Shown here: positions 12,664 through 21,300 of the stretch, piece by piece
Numbering within the stretch: position 1 is the stretch's first letter
Layout: every line of letters starts with the position of its first letter
Notes under the pieces: model-generated
The model's input: only the letters and a program-made list of their open reading frames with translations
Databases searched by the model: none
What the model was told of the DNA's origin: nothing
Assembly: GCF_934754935.1 (NCBI RefSeq)
Contig: NZ_CAKVJB010000005.1
Location: forward strand, 1-64,000
Source of the DNA: an uncultured Holdemanella sp.
GTDB taxonomy: Bacteria; Bacillota_I; Bacilli_A; Erysipelotrichales; Erysipelotrichaceae
DNA: 64,000 bases
Reading direction: 5' to 3'
Translations under genes and position numbers: made by a program

Positions 12664-12672
12664 TGATATAAT
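12664..12672 (+). promoter_or_regulatory. Extended -10 promoter of tnpB
   Basis: TGATATAAT is an exact extended -10, 38 bases before the tnpB start and inside the element. The ribosome-binding site AAGAGGAG lies 8 bases before the ATG. Confidence 0.65.
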
Positions 12673-12710
12673 ATATACGTAGAATACGTCACAAAAGAGG
12701 AGATTTCGAT

Positions 12711-14243
12711 ATGTATACAGTACGCTTTCAATTGGAACTAAGTGGATCTGAGAAACGTTTTTTGTCGAAGTCTTTTTTCTATGCGAATCAGATGCATAAT
12801 CAGTTGGTTCGATATGCTACAAACCGTTTGAATGCTTTATTTCATGATAAAGAATATGTGGGTGCACGCAAAGCTTATGGTGAAGCTGAATTTTCTAAAA
12901 AGAAAGTATCTGAATTGTCAGCTTCTGAAAAGAAGAAGAAAAAAGAGTTGTCCAATATCATGTGTATTAAACAAAAAGAGTATAATCTTACGAAGACTTC
13001 TTTGTGTAAGTTCGTATCCAAAGAACAAAAGAAATACAAGAACTACATCAACTCTCATCAGGCACAGGCAGAAGCTGAAGCTGTATATAAGGGAGTGGAA
13101 AAAGTTCTTTTTGAGGATGGGCGTCATCTTCATTATCGAAGATACAACAGTTTCGATTGTATCAAACAAAAATGTGCTGCAACAGGTGTACGTCTTTCAA
13201 GATGGGATACCATATGTTTTATGAAGCACTATTTTAAAGTTCGTGTCCCAAAAAATGAATATATTCAAAACATCATTTCATCTGTTGATTTAAAAGAAGA
13301 TGTTGTTTATTCATTTTTAAAGAGAATCGAATTCAACAGTGGATTCAAATATTATGTAGTGATCACACTTCGAGGTGATGCACCAAAACGAATCAAGCTG
13401 TCAAAAGATGGCGGACATCGTACAGGCGTTGACTTTGGAACATCAACGATTGCGACAGTCTCAAACAACGAGGTCCATCTGGAAGAATTGGCTCCAGAAT
13501 CAGCCAAATATGAAAAAGAGATCCGCCATAAGCAGAATCTGGTGGATGCCTCTATGCGAAAACATAATCCAGAAAACTATAACAAGAATGGTACAGTCAA
13601 AAAGGGAAAACATAAATGGAAGACAACAAGAAGATGCAGACGTCTGAAACGGCAGATACGCGTGCTCTATCGAAAACAGTCTGCTTACATTAAGACTTCA
13701 CATCATACCTTTATCAACAGAGTCGTTCAGAACACAAGCAAATTCATCCTTGAGCCAATGAATTTCAAGGCTCTTCAAAAGAAATCAAAGAAGACAGAGC
13801 GTAAAGATGAGGCAACGGCTATTAAACAAAAAGACGGTTCTTTGAAAATGGTGCGTAAATACAAACGTAAGAAACGTTATGGACACTCCATCAAGAACCG
13901 TTCTCCAGGTCTTATGCAGGCCGATTTAAAAACAAAGGCAACACAGTATGGAATTCCATACTATGAAATAGATATTCATCAATATCGTGCTTCACAACTT
14001 CACCATGATACAGGTGAATACATCAAACCTAATTTAAGTGAAAGATTTAAAACGATTGAAGGACATAAAGTACAAAGAGATTTATATTCTGCCTTTCTAA
14101 TTTGTCATACGGACGATACATTGACTGCACCTGATTTTAAAACCTGCCATCTTGACTTTCCACACTTTGTCAAGATGCAGGATACATTGATTCTAAAAAT
14201 GAAAAAATGTGGACACACAATGAAACACTGCTTTGGATTCTAG
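12711..14243 (+). CDS. tnpB: TnpB RNA-guided nuclease without zinc-ribbon cysteines
   Basis: A 510-residue TnpB. Family knowledge: TnpB is an RNA-guided DNA endonuclease related to Cas12 that helps IS200/IS605 elements persist. The RuvC-like core is present: D241 in GVDFGTS, E348 in FILEPMNF and D457 in VQRDLYSAFL, so the catalytic triad looks intact. The zinc ribbon that normally sits between the second and third motifs (two CxxC pairs) is absent. The matching stretch, about residues 424-455 (SQLHHDTGEY to FKTIEGHK), contains no cysteine. The N-terminal half (1-230) is long and lysine-rich, as expected for guide-RNA and target binding. It could be an active variant subfamily; activity is not shown. 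Confidence 0.9.
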   Translation: MYTVRFQLELSGSEKRFLSKSFFYANQMHNQLVRYATNRLNALFHDKEYVGARKAYGEAEFSKKKVSELSASEKKKKKELSNIMCIKQKEYNLTKTSLCKFVSKEQKKYKNYINSHQAQAEAEAVYKGVEKVLFEDGRHLHYRRYNSFDCIKQKCAATGVRLSRWDTICFMKHYFKVRVPKNEYIQNIISSVDLKEDVVYSFLKRIEFNSGFKYYVVITLRGDAPKRIKLSKDGGHRTGVDFGTSTIATVSNNEVHLEELAPESAKYEKEIRHKQNLVDASMRKHNPENYNKNGTVKKGKHKWKTTRRCRRLKRQIRVLYRKQSAYIKTSHHTFINRVVQNTSKFILEPMNFKALQKKSKKTERKDEATAIKQKDGSLKMVRKYKRKKRYGHSIKNRSPGLMQADLKTKATQYGIPYYEIDIHQYRASQLHHDTGEYIKPNLSERFKTIEGHKVQRDLYSAFLICHTDDTLTAPDFKTCHLDFPHFVKMQDTLILKMKKCGHTMKHCFGF

Positions 14244-14485
14244 CTTAAAGAATCCCTCATCTAGTTCAGGTCTTAGGCGTAAGCCCTGCTGGATGTAGTA
14301 TGAGTATACAAAGTACAGTCCATATGGATTGGAAATGCTCGAAAAACAAGAGCTATGCAAAGACTATATGCAAGGTCTAGAACCATGCTGAAAGCTTTGC
14401 GATGCTCCATTTCTCGCATTTTGAGAAAGAGAATCTCGTCATTTTAATGATGAGAGTACGTCAACTAGAGGTCCAATCATGGATT
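14244..14485 (+). ncRNA. Candidate omega/reRNA guide RNA of the TnpB element
   Basis: No protein is encoded here. The region runs from the tnpB stop through the right end and is rich in short inverted repeats, including TTTCTC/GAGAAA (14410-14428) and the right-end hairpin. In characterised TnpB systems the guide RNA is transcribed through the right end, and the adjoining flank (here from 14465, CTAGAGGTCC) is the guide. The matching target would be TTAC followed by that flank, which is the element-free donor site. Boundaries are estimates. Confidence 0.45.
14435..14454 (+). repeat. Right-end hairpin of the element
   Basis: CTCGTCAT-TTTA-ATGATGAG is an 8-bp stem with one G-T pair, ending 10 bases before the TCAA right terminus. 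The same spacing is known for IS608. Confidence 0.7.
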
Positions 14486-14980
14486 ATAAGGATAAAGAGC
14501 TTGTTCAATATTATTTTGATCAATTAAAAAAGTTAGCTAAAAAAGATCATTGTATCTTCATTAAATTTGATCCAGCTGTTCATGTTAATGATTATGATTC
14601 AAAATCATATAATATAAATAGATATAAGGAAACAGAATTATATTTAGATACATTTAAAAGCTGTAAAGCTATTCATAAAGGATATACGACAAGTATTGCG
14701 GATACAGTGCAGCCAAGATTTCAATCGAACGTATATTCATATGAAAATATAGACGAAACATTGCCAAAACATACGAAACGTTTAATAAAGGATGCAGACC
14801 GTAGAAATGTTCAAATTATTCATGGACAAGGTGAATTACTAGATGAATTTAGCCGACTTGTAGAATTGGCGAAATCAAGAAAAGGAGTTGCGCTAAGAGA
14901 TAAAGGCTATTTTAAGACGTTGTTAGAAAATTATCCTGAAGGAGGCGTTATCTTCTTAGCTACATGTAATGTATATAAAT

Positions 14981-15012
14981 TAAATGAAGATGCAAATAAA
15001 TGAAGATGCAAA
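14981..15012 (+). repeat. 16-bp tandem duplication causing a frameshift
   Basis: TAAATGAAGATGCAAA occurs twice without a gap (14981-14996 and 14997-15012). Sixteen bases is 15+1, so the extra copy shifts the FemX-2 frame by one and brings a stop at 15001-15003. One copy would leave the protein continuous. Confidence 0.92.
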
Positions 15013-15498
15013 AATAAAAAAGGGAAAACTTGAAAAGGAAATTGCTCAAACTTGTGGAAATGCAAAAAAGAAATTGCATCGTTTAGAAGATCAATTGCGA
15101 AGTGTAGATAAAGATATAAAAGAATTTAAAGAAATATTTTCAGAATTTGGGCAAGAAGATCAAGACATTGCAATTGCAGGAATACTTAGTATTCAATATG
15201 GAAATACTTGTGAAATGTTATATGCAGGAATGGATGAAAGATTTAAAAAGTTCATGCCACAATATAAAGAATATGTTGAAAACTTTAAATGGGCATTTGA
15301 AAGAGGATGTCAATGGAGTAATATGGGTGGCGTAGAAGGAACTTTGGATGATGGATTAACAAAATTCAAAGACAATTTCAATCCAACAATAAATGAATTT
15401 ATTGGTGAATTTGATATACCAATTTATCCAATCATGTATCGTTTAACACAAAAAGCATATAAAATATTGAAAAGTAAGCATATGTGATAATTATTTTA

Positions 15499-15528
15499 TT
15501 GACAATCATTTTATTTTATGTTTATAAT
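15499..15528 (+). promoter_or_regulatory. Promoter of rpmH
   Basis: TTGACA (15499-15504) and TATAAT (15523-15528) are exact consensus hexamers with an 18-base spacer, 59 bases before rpmH. Confidence 0.8.
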
Positions 15529-15586
15529 GTTTGAGCAATCTTATTTGAAAATTTAGAAGAAGAAAAGACTGAGAGGTGTAATCAAG

Positions 15587-15721
15587 ATGAAAAGAACATA
15601 TCAGCCAAGTAAGAGAAAACACCAAAAAGTTCATGGTTTCCGTGCTCGTATGGCAACTGTTGGTGGACGTAACGTTCTTTCTAGAAGAAGAGCGAAAGGC
15701 AGAAAGGTTTTATCCGCATAG
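15587..15721 (+). CDS. rpmH: 50S ribosomal protein L34
   Basis: A 44-residue basic protein ([20 protein letters not shown] at the start, KGRKVLSA at the end) matching L34 over its whole length. It is the first gene of the rpmH-rnpA-yidC-khpB cluster that flanks oriC in most Firmicutes. GAGAGG serves as ribosome-binding site about 11 bases upstream. A terminator follows directly, so L34 is probably made in excess over the downstream products. Confidence 0.97.
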   Translation: MKRTYQPSKRKHQKVHGFRARMATVGGRNVLSRRRAKGRKVLSA

Positions 15722-15722
15722 A

Positions 15723-15746
15723 AATCACCTGCTAGGTGATTTTTTT
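15723..15746 (+). terminator. Terminator or attenuator between rpmH and rnpA
   Basis: AATCACC-TGCTA-GGTGATT followed by TTTTT begins 2 bases after the rpmH stop. There is little room for a new promoter before rnpA at 15766, so partial readthrough is the likely way rnpA is expressed. Confidence 0.75.
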
Positions 15747-15765
15747 GTCTGGATAGGGAAATGAC

Positions 15766-16107
15766 ATGAAAAAAGAGTTTCGTGTATTAAAAAACTATGA
15801 GTTTTCTTCCATCATCCAGAATCGACAATTTGTTAAGTCGTCGTCATTTGTTTGTTATTTTCAAAAACGAAAATTGGACCATGCAAGAGTCGGAATCAGT
15901 GTTGGCAAAAAATTAGGAAATGCGGTTTGTCGAAATAAAGTAAAAAGACAACTTCGTAGTATTGTAGATGACGTATTTACCTTTGAAGAGGGATATGATG
16001 TTATTATTATAGTTCGACCTGCCTACGCGAATAAATCGTTTGAAGAAAATAAAAATGAAATGAAAGAAAATCAAAATCGGATAAATAAAAGATTTTTGAA
16101 AAAGTAG
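15766..16107 (+). CDS. rnpA: Ribonuclease P protein component
   Basis: A 113-residue basic protein that assists the RNase P RNA in maturing tRNA 5' ends. The family signature RNKVKRQLR (residues about 55-63) and the N-terminal LKNYEFSSII segment are clear. The length is normal. AGGGAAATGAC precedes the ATG. The RNase P RNA gene is not in this window. Confidence 0.94.
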   Translation: MKKEFRVLKNYEFSSIIQNRQFVKSSSFVCYFQKRKLDHARVGISVGKKLGNAVCRNKVKRQLRSIVDDVFTFEEGYDVIIIVRPAYANKSFEENKNEMKENQNRINKRFLKK

Positions 16108-16118
16108 AGGAATAAAAA

Positions 16119-17111
16119 ATGAAACAATTTTTGCAGAAAAAAGCAAAATTGGTCTTTCTATGTATGTTGGTATTATTAACATGTACGGCTTGTGCAAATC
16201 CAAGAGGTAGAGATGGAAAAACATTAGCAGACCAAATTATTGCAAGTGAAGAGACAACAATTGATGCAAGCAAAATCAATTACAAAGACATTTCTGATAA
16301 AGAATTAAAGAAAGAAATTAAAAAGAATATTAAAGATGGACAATATACAATTCAACCAACAACTTTTAAAGATTCTATGTCAAAAGGATGGTTTGAAGGT
16401 TTAATTGTTTGGCCAATCGCACAAATTATCAACTTAATTTCTTCAAAGACAGATGCAGGTGTAGGTATTATTTTAACTACATTGTTGATTCAGATGTTAG
16501 TATTTGTATTTACACGTAAATCACAAATGTCTACACAAAGAATGCAGGAAATTCAACCTGAAATTCAAAAAATCCAAAATAAATATAAAGATAAAACAGA
16601 TGAGCGTTCTAAAATGCAGATGGCTCAGGAAATGCAAAATTTTTATCAAAAATATGATATTCATCCATTTGGTTCAATGTTGATTACTTTCATTCAGTTA
16701 CCAATCATGATGGGTATGTATTATGCGACAATGCGTTCTGTAAGCGTTGTGAGCGGAAGCTTTATGGGTATTTCTTTAGCGGGTACTCCACTTGATGGAT
16801 TTAAAGCTTTAGATATCGCATATATCGCAATTTATGTATTAATGGTTATTTTCTATATTGTTTCAATGAAATTACCTCAATGGTTGAAGAAATGGCAAGA
16901 TAAGAAAGATAACGTTAAAGTTAAAAAATATGCACAAGAAGAAACAAATCCAATGGCTAACAGTATGAATATGTCAGTGTACTTCATGACAGCTATGATT
17001 TGTGTTATGTATATTTCATGGCCAATGGCAATGTCATTCTATTGGTTAGTATCAAGTGTAATTCGTGTATGTCAATCATTGATCCTACACCAAGTTATGA
17101 ATAAAAAGTAG
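16119..17111 (+). CDS. yidC: Membrane protein insertase YidC/SpoIIIJ
   Basis: A 330-residue Oxa1/YidC-type insertase that places proteins in the cytoplasmic membrane, alone or with SecYEG. The N-terminus is a signal sequence followed by TCTACANPR. The probable lipid-modified cysteine is C25; the lipobox CTAC is slightly off consensus. Five hydrophobic segments follow (for example IILTTLLIQMLVFVF and WPMAMSFYWLVSSVI), with a basic tail. The start lies 11 bases after rnpA, and khpB follows after 9 bases. Confidence 0.94.
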   Translation: MKQFLQKKAKLVFLCMLVLLTCTACANPRGRDGKTLADQIIASEETTIDASKINYKDISDKELKKEIKKNIKDGQYTIQPTTFKDSMSKGWFEGLIVWPIAQIINLISSKTDAGVGIILTTLLIQMLVFVFTRKSQMSTQRMQEIQPEIQKIQNKYKDKTDERSKMQMAQEMQNFYQKYDIHPFGSMLITFIQLPIMMGMYYATMRSVSVVSGSFMGISLAGTPLDGFKALDIAYIAIYVLMVIFYIVSMKLPQWLKKWQDKKDNVKVKKYAQEETNPMANSMNMSVYFMTAMICVMYISWPMAMSFYWLVSSVIRVCQSLILHQVMNKK

Positions 17112-17120
17112 GTAATACAT

Positions 17121-17747
17121 ATGGAATTCGAAAAATTTACTGGGAAAACTTTAGATGAAGCTTTAAACTCTGCATGTAACGCAAAGGGATGCACAAAAGA
17201 AGAACTTCATTATGAAGTTACAGAAGAAAAAAGTGGTTTTTTAGGAATTGGAAAAACAATTGAAATTGAAGTATATTGCCAAAAAGATATTGAAGATTTC
17301 ATTAAATCATATATTCAAACCTATTTTGACAATGCAGAATTAGATGGAACTGTTGAAATTGAAAATGATCATGGTTTCTATCGCATTACTGTAAATACAA
17401 AGAACAATGCGATTATGATTGGTAAAGCTGGTAAGTCTTTACAAGCATTCAATCGTTTGGTAAAAGCAGCCGTTAGTGCAGCATTCAAAAAACGTGTTGG
17501 CCTATTAATCGATGTAAATGGTTATAAGGAAGAAAGATACGAAAAAATTTGTAAAATGGCAGTTCGCGTCGCAAAAGATGTGCGTCGTACAAAAGTAGAT
17601 GCCGTATTAGATCCAATGCCAGCCGATGAAAGAAAGGCAATTCACAATGCTTTAGCAGGAATGAATGATATTTCTACTAAGAGTGAAGGTGAAGGCGAAG
17701 GACGTCGTTTACACATTTTATATACACCAGGAAAAGATGAAGAATAA
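17121..17747 (+). CDS. khpB: RNA-binding protein KhpB (Jag/EloR)
   Basis: 208 residues: an N-terminal Jag domain (about 1-55, with KSGFLGIGKTIEIEV), a central KH domain containing IMIGKAGKSLQAFNRL and a C-terminal R3H domain with the R-x3-H in DERKAIHNAL. KhpB pairs with KhpA to bind RNA and influences cell elongation and division in related bacteria. It completes the yidC-khpB pair and is followed by a terminator. Confidence 0.94.
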   Translation: MEFEKFTGKTLDEALNSACNAKGCTKEELHYEVTEEKSGFLGIGKTIEIEVYCQKDIEDFIKSYIQTYFDNAELDGTVEIENDHGFYRITVNTKNNAIMIGKAGKSLQAFNRLVKAAVSAAFKKRVGLLIDVNGYKEERYEKICKMAVRVAKDVRRTKVDAVLDPMPADERKAIHNALAGMNDISTKSEGEGEGRRLHILYTPGKDEE

Positions 17748-17770
17748 CGGGATTATCCCGTTATTTTTTT
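17743..17770 (+). terminator. Terminator of the yidC-khpB transcript
   Basis: AATAACGGG-ATTA-CCCGTTATT followed by TTTTT; the stem overlaps the khpB stop codon. Confidence 0.85.
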
Positions 17771-17787
17771 GAAGGAGGATTTTTTTC

Positions 17788-18348
17788 ATGAAAATTATTA
17801 TCGGATTAGGAAATATCGGAAGAGAATACGAAAATACACGTCATAATGCAGGATTTATGGCCATCGATAAATTGGCACAAATGCTAGAAATGGATTTTAA
17901 TCAGGAAAAGTTTTCAGCTTATTTTGCGAAAAAGAAAATTGATGGAGAAGATATTATTTTATTAAAACCAACCACATATATGAATAATAGTGGTATTGCT
18001 CTAAGACAATGCATGGATTTCTATAAAGTATCATCAGAAGATATTCTTGTGTTATATGATGATATGGATATGCCTGTTGGAAAACTTCGTTTGCGCCAAA
18101 AAGGCAGTGCCGGAGGCCATAATGGAATCAAAAGTATAATTTCTCATATTGGTACGCAAGAATTTGATCGTATTCGCATAGGTATTGGAAAAGATAAATT
18201 GATTCCCGTTGTAGATTGGGTATTAGGAAAATTTCCTCAAGAACAACAAGATGATTTAAACCATGCTTTAGAGCAGGCCGCAAAAGCAGCTAAATTTTCA
18301 ATTAAACACTCTTTTAGTGATACGATGAATAGGTATAATAAAAAGTAG
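17788..18348 (+). CDS. pth: Peptidyl-tRNA hydrolase
   Basis: 186 residues. The enzyme releases tRNA from peptidyl-tRNA that dropped off ribosomes. Motifs visible: GLGNIGREYENTRHNAGF with the catalytic His at residue 20, KPTTYMNNSG, LVLYDDMDMP and GSAGGHNGIKSI. AAGGAGG lies upstream of the ATG. It is followed 3-12 bases later by mfd, the usual pth-mfd arrangement. Confidence 0.96.
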   Translation: MKIIIGLGNIGREYENTRHNAGFMAIDKLAQMLEMDFNQEKFSAYFAKKKIDGEDIILLKPTTYMNNSGIALRQCMDFYKVSSEDILVLYDDMDMPVGKLRLRQKGSAGGHNGIKSIISHIGTQEFDRIRIGIGKDKLIPVVDWVLGKFPQEQQDDLNHALEQAAKAAKFSIKHSFSDTMNRYNKK

Positions 18349-18360
18349 AAGGTGATATTC

Positions 18361-21300
18361 TTGAAAGAGACAATATTAAATAAACTACAAGACAATCCTA
18401 TCGTTCAACAAATGCTTCAATTTGGAAATAATATAGGAAACTTACTTCCAAACGAAGAAGCATTGTGTTTAGCTAGTGCGTTTATGCAAGATAAACAAAC
18501 AAGGATTGTAGTTAAAAAGAATCGCTATGAAGCGCAACAACTCTATCAAAGATTGAAGCCACTTATTGATGATACATTATTATTTGTGATGGAAGAATCT
18601 TTACGAGTTCAAGCCATTGCTTCAAGTCCAGAAGATAAACAAGAACAACTCTATGTATTAACACAGCTGGTAAAAGAAGATAAGCCACGTATTATTATAT
18701 GTAATACGGCGGCCTTTTTCCGTTATTTACCCGATAAAGAATTATTTAGAAGTCTTTGTTTCAAATTTGAAGTCGATCAAGAAATCACAATGACTGAATT
18801 GAAACAAAAACTAAATCGAGCAGGATATACCAAAGTAAATTATGTAGATCGTCCATGCACATACGCAAGTCGTGGTGGGATTGTGGATGTATATTGTCTT
18901 GAATATGACCATCCGATTCGTATTGAATTTTTTGATACAGTCATTGAATCCATCCGAATCTTTCATGAAGAGACACAAAGAACCATTGAAACAATTGATT
19001 CTGTATTTATTAATCCAGCTACAGATTTATTATTTACAGATGATCAGATTGAGTTTCTACAAAATGAAATTGATTCTGAACTAGAAAAACAACATGAAAA
19101 ACTCATTCAAGATGATTATGATTTCTTATTGGATTATATTGAAAAAGATAAAATTGCTTTAGAAAATTATGATATAGATCCGCATTTATATATTTATTTT
19201 AGTTATTTAAAGGCAAACCAATTTATGGATTATGTGAGTGGTCATATTATTTTTTCAAGTCAGGAAGAAGTAGAAAATGGATATAAAAAATTAAATGAAG
19301 AAACCATTTCATTCATACAAGAAATGGTTGAATCCCATCAATACTTACCTTCATATAGTATGTTTCATGATGTATTCACATTTGAAAAAGAACATAACAT
19401 TCAGATGTTCCATGATTTCATGGATTTTAAAAATCCAATTTTTTCAAAAATAGAGACACTTGAAAAATCAGATCAGCCATTGATTCAAATTTTAGAGAAT
19501 TTAAAAGGAAATACAATCTATATTTCATTGGACAAAGAGCATACTAAGAAGGTGGAAGAAGCTTTAAAAGCGTATTCGATTCATAGGAATATCACATTTA
19601 TAGAAGATGATTTTTATGAAGGCTTCATGTATGAAGATATTTCTGTGTATACCCAGCAAGAATTATTTCACCGTCCAAGCCAGATCAAAAGGTATCAGAA
19701 AACATTTAAACAAGGACAAGTTTTACAAAATATTCTTGAACTAGAACCAAACGATTATGTTGTGCATGAACAATATGGTATTGGTCAATATGTTGGAATC
19801 ACAACAAGAAAGATAAAAGGAAAAACCTTAGATTATTTGCATGTTATATATAATGGTGGAGACGAACTATTTGTACCACTATCACAATTTCAGCTTGTAA
19901 GAAAATATGTATCTAAAGAAGGGGTAGGTATAAAGCTATCTCAATTAGGCTCAAATAAGTGGAAAAAAACAAAAGAAAAAGTTTCTAAAAAGGTTGAAGA
20001 AATTGCAGCTCGTTTGGTTGAATTATATGCGAAACGAAATGAAGATATTGGATTTGCGTTTAGTAAAGATGATGATCTACAAAAAGAATTTGAGGATGCC
20101 TTTGAATATGAGGCAACGCCAGATCAAATAAGAGCAACCGAAGAAATTAAAAGAGAAATGGAAAAACCAAAACCAATGGATCATTTACTTTGTGGAGATG
20201 TTGGATTTGGAAAAACTGAAGTTGCGATGCGTGCAGCATTCAAGGCAATTTCCAACAACAAACAAGTGGCATTATTATGTCCAACAACCATTTTATCTAT
20301 GCAGCACTACCAAACATTTGTTAAAAGATTTGAAAATGTGGGAGCTAATATTCGTGTTGTGAATCGTTTTGTAGCGACAAAAGAAATAAGTAAGATAAAA
20401 AAAGAATTAGCCGAAGGCCAAGTAGATATTATTATTGGTACTCATAAATTGTTGAATAAATCTTTCCAATATAAAAATCTCGGTCTATTGATTATTGATG
20501 AAGAACAACGTTTTGGTGTAGAACATAAAGAAAGAATTAAAGAGATGAAAAATGCGATCGACGTTTTATCTTTAAGTGCAACACCTATACCAAGAACTCT
20601 ACAGATGTCTTTGATTGGAGTACGTACAATTTCACAATTAAATACACCTCCTTTGCATCGTCATCCGATTCAAACGTATGTGATGGAAAATCGAAAAAGC
20701 GTTGTCAAAGAAATTATTCAAAGAGAATTATCACGTGGAGGACAAGTATTCTATTTATACAATCATGTTTCAAACATCTATTCTGTAGCTAAAAATATTC
20801 AAAGTATGTTTCCGGACGCAAAAGTGGCCGTAGCGCATGGTCGTATGGAAAAAAATGATATTGAACAAACTATGATTGATTTTGAGCAAGAGAAATATCA
20901 AATTTTAGTATGCACGACAATTATTGAAACAGGACTCGATATTGCGAATGCGAACACAATGATTATTGATGATGCGGATCGTTTTGGATTATCGCAATTG
21001 TATCAGATACGAGGTCGTGTAGGTCGTCGTGAAAAAATCGCATATTGTTATTTATTAGTGCAGCCACAAAAAGAATTAACAGAGCAAGCCCATAAAAGAT
21101 TAAAAGCTATCAAAGAATTTACATCTTTAGGTAGTGGTTATAAAGTAGCTATGCGAGATTTAACGATTCGTGGAGCTGGAGATATGCTTGGTCCTCAACA
21201 AGCTGGATTTATTGACGATGTTGGTTTGGATTTATATCTTGAAATGTTGGCAAGTGCCATTAAAGAAAAACAAGGTAAGCCAATCGAAAAAAAGAAAAAT

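Larger units (their letters stand above)
12580..14464 (+). mobile_element. IS200/IS605-type element carrying tnpB only
   Basis: A 1885-base element with the end structure of the IS608 group. Its left end follows TTAC (12576-12579) and its right end is TCAA (14461-14464). Subterminal hairpins lie 16 bases inside the left end and 10 bases inside the right end. The two hairpins have related sequences (CTCGTGA/TCATGAG and CTCGTCAT/ATGATGAG), and there is no target duplication. Only tnpB is present; no tnpA (Y1 transposase) fits, so any movement would need TnpA in trans. Element ends are inferred from these motifs and from in-frame rejoining of the flanking gene. Confidence 0.82.
12501..15487 (+). 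pseudogene. Second FemX-type gene, broken by a TnpB element, a deletion and a frameshift
   Basis: The start (ATG 12501, MSYLFFKNINQEEFDEF, ending at CNL) and the remainder (from 14465, PRGPIMDYKDKEL to IYPIMYRLTQKAY) are homologous to the intact FemX gene upstream. Three lesions are visible. First, an IS200/IS605-type element occupies 12580-14464. Second, the flanks would join in frame as NL-PRGPI, but about 46 residues present in the intact paralogue (between CNL and YLPRGP) are missing. Third, a 16-bp tandem duplication at 14981-15012 shifts the frame by one; removing one copy restores VYKLNEDAKIKKGKLEKE. The gene therefore appears non-functional. The separate open stretches 14479-15003 and 14984-15487 are its two downstream parts. 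Confidence 0.88.

Noticed and set aside
12832..13224. 130-codon frame inside tnpB
   Set aside because: It lies fully in tnpB in another frame, with a biased residue composition and no site of its own.
14981..15012. Short tandem repeat as the start of a CRISPR array
   Set aside because: Only two copies with no spacer; it is a simple duplication within a gene. No CRISPR array was seen anywhere in the window.
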